Origin: Nocardioides sp. 1609
Lineage (GTDB): Bacteria > Actinomycetota > Actinomycetes > Propionibacteriales > Nocardioidaceae
Assembly (NCBI RefSeq): GCF_004522105.1
Contig: NZ_SPUJ01000003.1
Span: forward strand, 186,001 to 250,000
Length of the DNA stretch: 64,000 nucleotides
Direction: 5' to 3'
The position numbers and the translations under genes were made by a program. The first letter of the stretch is position 1. Each line of letters begins with the position of its first letter. This document shows positions 56,932 through 64,000 of this stretch, piece after piece. Below the pieces are notes generated by a model. It was not told the origin of the DNA. It saw only the letters and a program-made list of their open reading frames with translations, and did no database searches.

Positions 56932-57337
56932 CGAGGTCCGCACCTACCGCACCGGCGGGGCGGAGCGGGTGCTCGACCTGACCGCCGACGCCGAGGCGTT
57001 CCTGGCGGACGTCGCCAGCGCCGACGACGGGCTCCTCCAGGTGTTCGTGCCCCACGCCACCGCCGGGATCGCCGTCATCGAGACCGGCGCCGGCAGCGAC
57101 GACGACCTGCTGGCCGCGCTCGGCGACCTGCTGCCGGCCGACGACCGCTGGCGGCACCGGCACGGCAGTCCGGGCCACGGCCGCTCCCACGTGATGCCGG
57201 CGATCGTGCCGCCGCACGCCACGATCCCGGTCCTCGGCGGCAGCCTCGCCCTCGGGACGTGGCAGAGCATCTGCCTGGTCGACCTCAACGTCGACAATGA
57301 CGTCCGCGAGGTGCGGTTCTCCTTCCTGGCGGGCTAG
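56924..57337 (+). CDS. YjbQ family (UPF0047) protein
   Basis: 137 aa. The conserved motifs are present: LLQVFVPHATAGIAVIE, DRWRHRHGSPGHGRSHVMPAI and GTWQSICLVDLN, with the histidines that bind metal or phosphate in YjbQ structures. Homologues show weak thiamine-phosphate synthase activity. Overlaps the thiamine-binding-protein gene. Confidence 0.9.
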   Translation: MRSEVRTYRTGGAERVLDLTADAEAFLADVASADDGLLQVFVPHATAGIAVIETGAGSDDDLLAALGDLLPADDRWRHRHGSPGHGRSHVMPAIVPPHATIPVLGGSLALGTWQSICLVDLNVDNDVREVRFSFLAG

Positions 57338-57341
57338 TCGC

Positions 57342-57357
57342 TCGAACAGGTGTTCGA
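57342..57357 (+). promoter_or_regulatory. SOS (LexA) box
   Basis: TCGAACAGGTGTTCGA, extendable to an 18-bp palindrome (57341-57358), matches the GAACNNNNGTTC LexA operator of Actinobacteria and Bacillus perfectly. It lies 14 bases before the next start codon and 4 bases after the yjbQ stop. Confidence 0.85.
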
Positions 57358-57371
57358 GTAGCGTGGGGGGC

Positions 57372-57743
57372 ATGCCCCACCCGTACGCGCCGCCCGGCTG
57401 GCCGAGCGCGGTCCGACCACCCGACGCCGAGCGCTGGGAGGGCACCGCGGAGTCGTGGCTCCTCGACGTCTGCCCGCCCGAGTACCGCACCTACCCGACC
57501 CTGCGGCGCCACGTCCTCGTGCTCGCCCGGTTCGCGGTGCTGCACGTCGAGGCGATGCAGGCCGCCTGCCGACGCGGCCTGAGCGAGGCGCGTGCCGAGC
57601 TGCGCGACGTCGCGAGCCCCGACGTCGTCGACGCCGCCGTCGACACCTGGCTCACCGAGGACGCCCGCCTCTCCGCCGTGCGCCGCGAGGTCGGGCTGGT
57701 CGAGGACGCCCTGCGCGGCACCCGGCACCGACCCCGGTTGTGA
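57372..57743 (+). CDS. Small SOS-box-associated protein of unknown function
   Basis: 123 aa, helical, with many charged residues (LRRHVLVLARFAVLHVEAM, LSEARAELRDVASPDVVDAAVDTW). No signal or membrane segment; no family recognised. Its start is 14 bases after a perfect LexA box, so it should be induced by DNA damage. The ATG at 57372 follows GTGGGGG. DNA-damage-inducible genes of unknown function with this arrangement are worth testing. Confidence 0.75.
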   Translation: MPHPYAPPGWPSAVRPPDAERWEGTAESWLLDVCPPEYRTYPTLRRHVLVLARFAVLHVEAMQAACRRGLSEARAELRDVASPDVVDAAVDTWLTEDARLSAVRREVGLVEDALRGTRHRPRL

Positions 57744-57824
57744 CTCGCCGGTGACCCGTTCCCGAGGTGGCGGTGGCCCGAACGGGTCATGCGGTCGCCT
57801 GCGTGGGGGGTGTCGTCTGGGGAC

Positions 57825-60029
57825 ATGGCCACCGAGACCCGCTTCGCGCTCGTCCTGAACGGCGGCGTCAGCCTGGCCGTGTGGATGGGCGGCGTCGTCC
57901 ACGAGCTCGACCGGCTCCGCCTGGCGTCGGTCGGTGCCGACCCTGCGGAGCCGGGCGAGCAGGCCGTCCACGACGCCTGGCGCACGATCCTCGAGCGCAC
58001 CGACCGGCGCGTGGTGGTCGACGCCGTCGCCGGCACCAGCGCCGGAGGCATCAACGGCACCCTGCTCGCGACGGCGGTCGCCCGCGGCGCCGAGCTGCCG
58101 CACATGAAGGCCGTGTGGGGCGACCTCGCCGCGCTGCAGCGCGGCGCGCTGCTGCGCGACGACAACGAGGCCGCGCCGTCGGTGCTCGACGGTGACTTCT
58201 TCGCCCGCTCGGTCGCCGACGTCGTCGCCGGCATCCGCCCGCACCCGGGCGTCGAGCCGGCCGAGTGCACGCTGCTGGTCACCGCGACGGCGCTGCGACC
58301 GCAGCCCCGCCGCTACGACCTCGAGCACGGGCTCGCCGCCTGGGCGGTCGACAGCCGCCGGGTCTACCGCTTCCGCCGGCGCCACGGAGCCGACGGCGTC
58401 CTCGAGGACGACGACTTCCACCCCGATGACACCGTGGTCGCCCGGGCGGGGCGGGCCTCGGCGGGGTTCCCGGTCGCCTTCGCGCCGGTGTGGGAGAGCG
58501 CCGCCCTGCGCGAGCGTCGCCGCGACCGGCGCGACGACGACCCGCAGACGTGGCTGATCGACGGCGGCGTCCTCGACAACGCCCCGTTCGAGCCACTCCT
58601 CGACGAGCTCCGCGACCGATCCGTGGCGGCGCCGTTCGAGCGCGTCGTCCTCTACGTCACCCCGAGCACCGCCGCCGCCGGACAGCCCTGGACGAGCGGC
58701 GACCCGCCCGACGTGGCCCGGGTCATGGGCGCGGTGATCGGTGCCGTCCGCGAGCCCGACCAGCGCGCCGACATGGAGACCCTGGGGGAGTCCTTCGCCC
58801 GGGCGTCGTTCACCAGGTCGGGCCCGCACCACGTGCTGGCCGACCTGCTGTCGCCGTCGTCGGTGCCCGTGCTCGACCCGGTCGCGGGGCGCGCCGCCGC
58901 CGCGGCGTTGTTCCCGGCCTACCGCGCGCGCCGTCTCGAGGAGGCCGAGCGGTGGCTGCTCGCGCTCGGGCGGCCCGCCCAGCTGGTGCCCCCGGCGCCG
59001 CTCGAGCTCGCCGCGGAGGCCTGGCCCGTCGTCCCCGACGGGCCGGCGTTCGACCCGACCGCCTGGGCCTGGGGGTTGCCGGCCGCGGCGCGGATCCTGC
59101 GCTGGTGGGGACGCGCGCTCGTCCTCGCCGCGGCCGCCGACGCCACCCGCACCCAGGCCTTCGGCGCGGTCGACCGGGCGCAGCGGCGGGTCCGCACGCT
59201 GCGCCGGGCCGAGGAGTCGGCGCTGCTCGCCGCCGTCACCGCGACGTCGTCCCCGTCGGCCCGGTTCGCCGCGCTCACCGCCGTGCACGACGACCTGGGG
59301 GCCCGCGGGGAGGTCGCGGTGCTGCTCGCCGACGTCGTCGAGGCGATCGTCGCCACCTGGCCCGGCGCGCCGAGCGCGGCCGACCTGGCCCAGCACTCGC
59401 TCGACCTGGAGGTGGTGTCGGCGGCGCTCTCGTCGGAGTCGGGTGACCGACCGACGTTCCGCTACCGCCAGGTCACCCCGGCCGCGCCGCCCCTGGTGCC
59501 GGTCGAGGCCAGCGGCTACGGCGACTGGCCGGCCAGGAAGCTCCACGGCGAGCGGTGGAACCACTTCGGCGCGTTCGGCTCGCGCGAGGGTCGCGCCCAC
59601 GACTGGCTGTGGGGCCGGCTCGACGGCGCCAGCGCGCTCTGCGAGTACCTCGTCGGTCGCGACTTCGCCGACGACCCGGCGTGCCAGGCGCTCGCGGCCG
59701 CCATCCTCGCCGCCGACGGCACGACCCCGGAGCGGCTCGAGGCGAGCGCGCTACGGGCCTACCACCAGCAGCCGGGGCAGATGCTGCGCGACATGGTGGC
59801 CGAGGACGACTCGCTCGACCTGCTGATCGACACCGTCCCGGAGGTGCTCGGCGAGATCCGGGGGGCCGGCCCGACCCTGGAGTGGGTGCTCTCGCGCCGG
59901 ATCGACGACCTCGACGTCCCGCCGAACGCCGGCCTCGCCGAGCGTCTCAAGCTCCGCCTCGCCCGCGTCGTCACCACCCCCGTCCGCCTCTACCTCGACC
60001 GGGTCGTCGACCGGGCCGCCGACGACTGA
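57825..60029 (+). CDS. Patatin-like phospholipase (DUF3376 type)
   Basis: 734 aa. The N-terminal patatin domain has LVLNGGVSLAVWMGGV (oxyanion Gly-rich loop), nucleophile elbow GTSAGG (about 79-84) and the catalytic DGG in LIDGGVLDN (about 246). The long C-terminal region (about 330-734), rich in Ala/Arg helices, is typical of actinobacterial patatin/DUF3376 proteins. A lipid acyl hydrolase is predicted; no signal peptide is seen, so it is likely cytoplasmic or membrane-associated. It converges with the GH18-like gene across hairpin repeats. Confidence 0.9.
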   Translation: MATETRFALVLNGGVSLAVWMGGVVHELDRLRLASVGADPAEPGEQAVHDAWRTILERTDRRVVVDAVAGTSAGGINGTLLATAVARGAELPHMKAVWGDLAALQRGALLRDDNEAAPSVLDGDFFARSVADVVAGIRPHPGVEPAECTLLVTATALRPQPRRYDLEHGLAAWAVDSRRVYRFRRRHGADGVLEDDDFHPDDTVVARAGRASAGFPVAFAPVWESAALRERRRDRRDDDPQTWLIDGGVLDNAPFEPLLDELRDRSVAAPFERVVLYVTPSTAAAGQPWTSGDPPDVARVMGAVIGAVREPDQRADMETLGESFARASFTRSGPHHVLADLLSPSSVPVLDPVAGRAAAAALFPAYRARRLEEAERWLLALGRPAQLVPPAPLELAAEAWPVVPDGPAFDPTAWAWGLPAAARILRWWGRALVLAAAADATRTQAFGAVDRAQRRVRTLRRAEESALLAAVTATSSPSARFAALTAVHDDLGARGEVAVLLADVVEAIVATWPGAPSAADLAQHSLDLEVVSAALSSESGDRPTFRYRQVTPAAPPLVPVEASGYGDWPARKLHGERWNHFGAFGSREGRAHDWLWGRLDGASALCEYLVGRDFADDPACQALAAAILAADGTTPERLEASALRAYHQQPGQMLRDMVAEDDSLDLLIDTVPEVLGEIRGAGPTLEWVLSRRIDDLDVPPNAGLAERLKLRLARVVTTPVRLYLDRVVDRAADD

Positions 60030-60069
60030 CGACGGGTCCGCGCGGCTGGCGTGCGGGGGCTGGCCGATC

Positions 60070-60248
60070 CGGTGCAATTGCCGCGATTGGCTCAGGTCTG
60101 GCTGCAGGAACTGACCAATTCGATGCAATTGCACCGAGTGAGCGGTCTCAGCGGTTGCGCGGGGTGAGAGCCGGCCAGACCAGTGCAATTGCCGCCGATT
60201 GGCCAGCTGGGGGCTGCGAGAACCGACCAATTCGATGCAATTGCACCG
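60070..60248. repeat. Two tandem hairpin repeats between convergent genes
   Basis: Two units (60070-60136 and 60181-60248) each start with a TGCAATTGCCG arm and end with ATGCAATTGCACCG, forming a long imperfect hairpin with a second internal arm (GATTGG/CCAATT). A 25-bp segment (60113-60137 and 60225-60249) is identical in both, 112 bp apart. Likely a bidirectional terminator or a REP-like doublet. Confidence 0.75.
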
Positions 60249-60261
60249 ATGCGGGCAACTC

Positions 60262-61305
60262 TCAGCGGGGGAGCGGGTCGGCCGAGCCGAGGCGCCAGAC
60301 GGCGAGCCCGCGGAGGTCGAGCTCCTCGGCGAGGTCGACCCGGCGGTCGTAGGAGCGGGCGTCGGACCACCAGAGCACCGTGCCGCTGGGGAGGCGGGCC
60401 GACCACTCGCCCGACCGGGCATGCCAGACCGGGTCGATGCCGGCGCGCTCGACCAGCAGCCGGGCCCGGGCGGGCGTCACCGTGTGGCCGGTGCGGCCCG
60501 GCGCCGCCGGCCAGGTGTAGCCGTAGCCGGCGACCCCGAGGTCGACCTTGCCGGCCGGGACCCGGCGCAGGACGGTCTCGACGGCGTCCCGCTGCCAGCG
60601 CAGGTCGCCGACCGGGCCGGGGCCCGACCACGTCGGCCCGTGCTGGTCGTAGGCCATCAGCTGGACGGCGTCCACGGCGCGTCCGAGCCGGGCCAGGGCG
60701 TAGCCGCGGTCGCGGTAGGAGGGCAGCGACGTCGAGGCGCTGATGTCGATGGTGACGGTCCGCTCCGCGGGCATCGCGTCCTGGAGGGCCTCGACCAGGT
60801 CGACCAGCCCGTCCGCGTCGCCACGCCGGACCAGCTCGAGGTCGACGTTGACGCCGTCCCAGCGACCGTCGGCGACGTGGGCCGCGAGCTGCCGCGCCAC
60901 CCGCCGCACCGACCGGGGGTCGGAGAGGAGCCGGTGCGCGGCTCGCGGGTCGAAGTCCTCGAGCCGGTTGCTGTAGTTCGACAGCAGCAGCTCGGTGCGC
61001 AGCCCGTGCCGCCGCGCCACCCGCCCCACGCGCAGGACGTCGGCGGGCGGGCGCAGCGCCCGCCGGCCGTCGGCGGACAGGGGGGCGGCCGCGACGGTGA
61101 CCGTCGTGAGCGCGTCGGCGTCGCGCGCGACCACCCGGGCGGCCAGGCTGCCGAGCGCGTACCCGGTGACCTCCGGCTCCTCGGCGCGGGCGGACGCGGG
61201 CGCGACCGGCAGGGCGAGCACGAGGGCGAGCACGAGGGCGAGCACGAGGGCGAGCACGAGGGCGAGCGCCCCACGGGCCAGGGCGGTGGGTCGGCGACCG
61301 GTCAT
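60262..61305 (-). CDS. Secreted GH18-like glycosyl hydrolase (chitinase-like)
   Basis: 347 aa. After a signal peptide with an unusual Ala-Leu-Val-Leu repeat (about 11-35), a TIM-barrel GH18 domain shows WDGVNVDLE (DxxDxDxE-type site with the catalytic Glu, about 150-158), LMAYDQHGPTW (substrate-binding Tyr-Asp) and a C-terminal WWSDARSYDRRV and GLAVWRLG. The second Asp of the canonical DxxDxDxE is Asn. It resembles spore-cortex/chitinase-like GH18 proteins; activity on peptidoglycan or chitin is inferred. Confidence 0.82.
   Translation of the reverse strand: MTGRRPTALARGALALVLALVLALVLALVLALPVAPASARAEEPEVTGYALGSLAARVVARDADALTTVTVAAAPLSADGRRALRPPADVLRVGRVARRHGLRTELLLSNYSNRLEDFDPRAAHRLLSDPRSVRRVARQLAAHVADGRWDGVNVDLELVRRGDADGLVDLVEALQDAMPAERTVTIDISASTSLPSYRDRGYALARLGRAVDAVQLMAYDQHGPTWSGPGPVGDLRWQRDAVETVLRRVPAGKVDLGVAGYGYTWPAAPGRTGHTVTPARARLLVERAGIDPVWHARSGEWSARLPSGTVLWWSDARSYDRRVDLAEELDLRGLAVWRLGSADPLPR
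61211..61268 (-). repeat. 12-bp tandem repeat inside the signal peptide of the GH18-like gene
   Basis: About 4.75 copies of AGGGCGAGCACG (plus strand), in frame, encode repeated Ala-Leu-Val-Leu in the hydrophobic core of the signal peptide. Each unit is four codons, so copy-number change would lengthen or shorten the core without a frameshift. Confidence 0.85.
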
Positions 61306-61345
61306 GGCTCCAGGGTGGCACCAGCGGTGCCACTAGGTTGACGGG

Positions 61346-61765
61346 GTGCACCGCTTCGCCTCCGCCACCCTCGTCGACCGGCGGGGCCGGCTGCTGGTGC
61401 AGGAGCGCGACGAGCACCCGCGGATCGATCCCGAGCGCTGGGGCTTCCCCGGCGGTGGCGTCGAGGAGGGCGAGAGCTTCGAGCAGGCCGCATACCGCGA
61501 GCTGGCCGAGGAGACCGGCGTCGTCCTCGACGGCGGGCTGACGCTGTGGGGTGAACGCACCTTCTTCAGCGAGCCGTGCGGCGGGGACGACACGTTCCGC
61601 CTGTACGTCGGTCGCACCGAGCTGACCGAGGTCGAGTGCCACGAGGGCCGCCAGATGGTCTTCCTCGAGCCCGACCTGCTCCGCACCCTGCCGCTCACGA
61701 CCTCGTGCGCGCTCGTCCTGGACGAGCTGCTCGCCTCCGACCTCTACCGAGAGCTGCTCCCATGA
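61346..61765 (+). CDS. Nudix hydrolase
   Basis: 139 aa. The Nudix box is complete: [24 protein letters not shown] (G-x5-E-x7-R-E-x2-E-E-x-G, about 35-58). Members cleave nucleoside diphosphates linked to other groups; the substrate is not predictable. The GTG start at 61346 lies 40 bases from the divergent GH18-like gene. The stop overlaps the next ATG (ATGA). Confidence 0.92.
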   Translation: MHRFASATLVDRRGRLLVQERDEHPRIDPERWGFPGGGVEEGESFEQAAYRELAEETGVVLDGGLTLWGERTFFSEPCGGDDTFRLYVGRTELTEVECHEGRQMVFLEPDLLRTLPLTTSCALVLDELLASDLYRELLP

Positions 61766-62715
61766 CGACCGGCACGAACCGCACCCTCACCGTCCACCCC
61801 GTCCCCGGCCCGGGCGCCGAGGACGTCGTCGTGGGGCGCTCGGGCGCCGACGAGGGCGCCGTCTTCACCGGCACCGAGGACGGCTCGGTGTTCCGTGTGA
61901 GTCCCGACGGCACCAAGGTCGACCGGGTCGCGCAGACCCGGGGACGCCCCCTCGGCCTCGAGATCGACCTCGACGGGCGCCTCCTGGTCTGCGACGCGCA
62001 CCGGGGACTGCTCCGCGTCGACACCCGCAACGGCGCCGTCGAGGCGGTGACCGGCGAGGTCGACGGGCGGCCGATGCGGTTCTGCAACAACGCCGCGATC
62101 GCCGCCGACGGCACGGTCTGGTTCTCCGACTCCTCCACCCGCTTCGGCATCGAGGACTGGAAGGCCGACTTCGTCCAGAACACCCGGACCGGACGGCTCC
62201 TGCGCCTCGACACCGACGGCACCGTCACCGTCGTCCTCGACGGGCTCGCCTTCGCCAACGGCGTCGCGTTGTCGCGGGACGAGGACTTCGTCGCCGTGGC
62301 GGAGACCGGCGCCCGCACCGTCGTCCGGCGCTGGCTCACCGGCCCGAACGCCGGCATGCGCGACCTCCTGTGCAGCAACCTGCCCGGCTACCCCGACAAC
62401 ATCGCCCGCGGCAGCGACGGCCTGGTCTGGGTCACCATCGCGAGCCCGCGCGACCCGGTCGTCGAGCGCCTGCAGACGGCACCGATGGCGCTGCGCCGGC
62501 TCGCCACGAGGCTGCCCGAGCGCCTCCAGCCGGCACCCCGGCGGACCGTGCGGGTCCAGGCCTACGACGACGACGGCCGGCTGGTCCACGACCTCGACAT
62601 CGACCCGACGACCCAGCGCACGGCGTACCACATGGTCACCGGGGTCCGGGAGCACGACGGCCGGGTCTGGCTCGGCAGCCTCCACGAGCCCGCGATCGCC
62701 GTCGTCGACCTCTGA
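61762..62715 (+). CDS. SMP-30/gluconolactonase-like (strictosidine synthase-type) protein
   Basis: 317 aa six-bladed beta-propeller: repeated strands with D-G-x-x-x-V ([60 protein letters not shown]). Such proteins include lactonases and APMAP/strictosidine-synthase-like esterases. No signal peptide. Coupled to the Nudix gene by ATGA overlap; function unknown. Confidence 0.85.
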   Translation: MTTGTNRTLTVHPVPGPGAEDVVVGRSGADEGAVFTGTEDGSVFRVSPDGTKVDRVAQTRGRPLGLEIDLDGRLLVCDAHRGLLRVDTRNGAVEAVTGEVDGRPMRFCNNAAIAADGTVWFSDSSTRFGIEDWKADFVQNTRTGRLLRLDTDGTVTVVLDGLAFANGVALSRDEDFVAVAETGARTVVRRWLTGPNAGMRDLLCSNLPGYPDNIARGSDGLVWVTIASPRDPVVERLQTAPMALRRLATRLPERLQPAPRRTVRVQAYDDDGRLVHDLDIDPTTQRTAYHMVTGVREHDGRVWLGSLHEPAIAVVDL

Positions 62716-62804
62716 GACGACGACGCGGTCGACGCGGCGACGCGGGCGACGTGGGGGTCCTGCCGATCCCGGGGGAGGGGCTACGAGCAGGTAACCTCGA
62801 CAGC

Positions 62805-64000
62805 ATGTCCTTGCTGGAGTCCATCACCGGGCCGCGCGACCTGCGGGCCCTCGACGACGACCAGCTGGCGGCGCTGGCCGCCGAGATCCGCGACCTCCTC
62901 ATCCGCACGGTCGCGACCAACACCGGTCACCTCGGCCCCAACCTCGGCGTGGTGGAGCTGACCCTGGCGATCCACCGGGTCTTCGACTCCCCGCGCGACC
63001 GCGTGGTCTTCGACACCGGTCACCAGGCCTACGTGCACAAGCTCGTCACCGGCCGCGCCGCGACGTTCGGCACCCTGCGCCGCGAGGGCGGCATGAGCGG
63101 CTACCCGAGCCAGGCGGAGTCCCCGCACGACATCGTCGAGAACTCCCACGCCTCCACCGCCCTGAGCTACGCCGACGGCCTGGCCAAGGCCTACCGGATC
63201 CGCGGCGAGGACCGGCACGTCGTCGCCGTGATCGGTGACGGCGCCCTCACCGGCGGCATGGCCTGGGAGGCGCTCAACAACATCTCGATCGCCAAGGACA
63301 GCCGGCTGGTCATCGTCGTCAACGACAACGGGCGCTCCTACACCCCGACCATCGGCGGGCTCGCCACGGCGCTCACCTCGCTCCGCACCAACCCGCGCTA
63401 CGAGAACGTGCTGGACCTGGTCAAGCGGCGCCTCACCGCGGTGCCCGGGGTCGGTCCCGCGGCCTACGACGCGCTGCACGCGATGAAGAAGGGCGTCAAG
63501 GACGCGCTGGCGCCCCAGGGCCTCTTCGAGGACCTCGGCCTCAAGTACGTCGGCCCCGTCGACGGTCACGACCGCGCCGCGGTGGAGCAGGTGCTGGCCC
63601 AGGCCAAGAAGTTCAACGGGCCGGTGATCGTGCACGCCATCACGCGCAAGGGCTACGGCTACGACCCCGCCGAGCGCCACGAGGCCGACCAGTTCCACGC
63701 GCCCGGACCCTTCGACGTGCAGACCGGCGCCGAGAAGCCCAAGGGCCGGATCTGGACCGACCACTTCTCCGACGCGATCGTGGAGGTCGGGCACCGCCGC
63801 GAGGACGTCGTCGCGATCACCGCGGCCATGACCCACCCGGTCGGGCTCGACGTCTTCCAGCAGCACTTCCCGGAGCGCACCTTCGACGTCGGCATCGCCG
63901 AGCAGCACGCGGCCACGTCCGCGGCGGGCCTGGCGCTCGGCGGGCTGCACCCGGTGTTCGCGGTCTACGCCACCTTCCTCAACCGGGCCTTCGACCAGGT
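62805..64000 (+). CDS. dxs: 1-deoxy-D-xylulose-5-phosphate synthase (3' end cut by window)
   Basis: 399 aa visible of about 620-640. Thiamine-diphosphate enzyme that joins pyruvate and glyceraldehyde-3-phosphate, the first step of the MEP isoprenoid pathway. Visible motifs: [30 protein letters not shown], the TPP-binding [16 protein letters not shown]...[13 protein letters not shown], and [12 protein letters not shown] with its catalytic Glu. The ATG at 62805 begins MSLLESI. The frame is open to the right edge. It feeds IPP to UppS encoded earlier. Confidence 0.96.
   Translation, partial: MSLLESITGPRDLRALDDDQLAALAAEIRDLLIRTVATNTGHLGPNLGVVELTLAIHRVFDSPRDRVVFDTGHQAYVHKLVTGRAATFGTLRREGGMSGYPSQAESPHDIVENSHASTALSYADGLAKAYRIRGEDRHVVAVIGDGALTGGMAWEALNNISIAKDSRLVIVVNDNGRSYTPTIGGLATALTSLRTNPRYENVLDLVKRRLTAVPGVGPAAYDALHAMKKGVKDALAPQGLFEDLGLKYVGPVDGHDRAAVEQVLAQAKKFNGPVIVHAITRKGYGYDPAERHEADQFHAPGPFDVQTGAEKPKGRIWTDHFSDAIVEVGHRREDVVAITAAMTHPVGLDVFQQHFPERTFDVGIAEQHAATSAAGLALGGLHPVFAVYATFLNRAFDQ

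Noticed and set aside
61211..61268. Short tandem repeats considered as a CRISPR-like array
   Set aside because: Units are 12 bp, contiguous with no spacers, and in frame within a coding sequence.

Overview
The window is high-GC DNA (roughly 70% or more by eye) with dense genes, frequent GTG starts and many 4-base ATGA/GTGA stop-start overlaps. SepH, DUF4193, DUF3093, DUF3710, DUF3159, SigE-type sigma factors and a ferrochelatase with Fe-S cysteines point to an actinobacterium, most likely Nocardioides or another member of the Nocardioidaceae. The genus is an inference. No plasmid, phage, insertion-sequence or CRISPR machinery is visible, so it reads as ordinary chromosome.

Region 1 (1-20 kb) centres on vitamin B12. 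After a truncated MmyB-type regulator, a secreted GH81 beta-1,3-glucanase and tRNA-Pro(GGG), there is a class I ribonucleotide reductase operon (nrdA, nrdB). It is preceded by two candidate NrdR boxes and a full cobalamin riboswitch. The R2 subunit has Phe at the radical-tyrosine position and Glu as first metal ligand, with ligand spacing equal to the Chlamydia class Ic enzyme. Next comes a six-gene minus-strand operon in which every junction overlaps. Three secreted or anchored proteins combine alpha/alpha-barrel repeats with a small beta-type domain, in the manner of transcobalamin, and are followed by ECF transporter T, A and S components. A second, variant cobalamin riboswitch with an RBS-sequestering hairpin precedes it. 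I read this as a surface B12 capture and import system. It is the strongest candidate here for an under-described system.

Region 2 (18-34 kb) holds a YbdK-type carboxylate-amine ligase with a 19-codon leader ORF, a HAD phosphatase, leuA behind a Leu-codon leader peptide and alternative hairpins, an orphan LuxR-type HTH protein, an Nramp transporter, a Tat-exported ferritin-like protein, an alpha/beta hydrolase, recO, uppS, the znuABC zinc importer with two Zur-type boxes, a two-domain acyl-CoA-reductase-like SDR and sepH.

Region 3 (34-50 kb) holds a TRIC-type channel, a sigma factor with a membrane beta-propeller partner, an Fpg/Nei glycosylase, an MFS exporter, ferrochelatase with an inositol-phosphatase-family gene, and the conserved actinobacterial run DUF4193, DUF4235, DUF3093, dut, DUF3710, OB-fold and DUF3159. 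These are followed by two TrkA-type RCK proteins divergent from a KimA-like potassium importer, a TrmA-family RNA methyltransferase, a DHFR-like reductase and a VWA protein.

Region 4 (50-64 kb) holds aconitase with a palindromic operator, a second sigma/beta-propeller pair, a lipoprotein, a thiamine-binding/YjbQ pair, a small gene under a perfect SOS box, a patatin-like phospholipase, tandem hairpin repeats, a GH18-like protein whose signal peptide is encoded by a 12-bp tandem repeat, a Nudix hydrolase, an SMP-30-like protein and the 5' two-thirds of dxs. A dispersed intergenic repeat (GGTGGTCGAGC...TCGAGACC) occurs at least four times between 27 and 41 kb.
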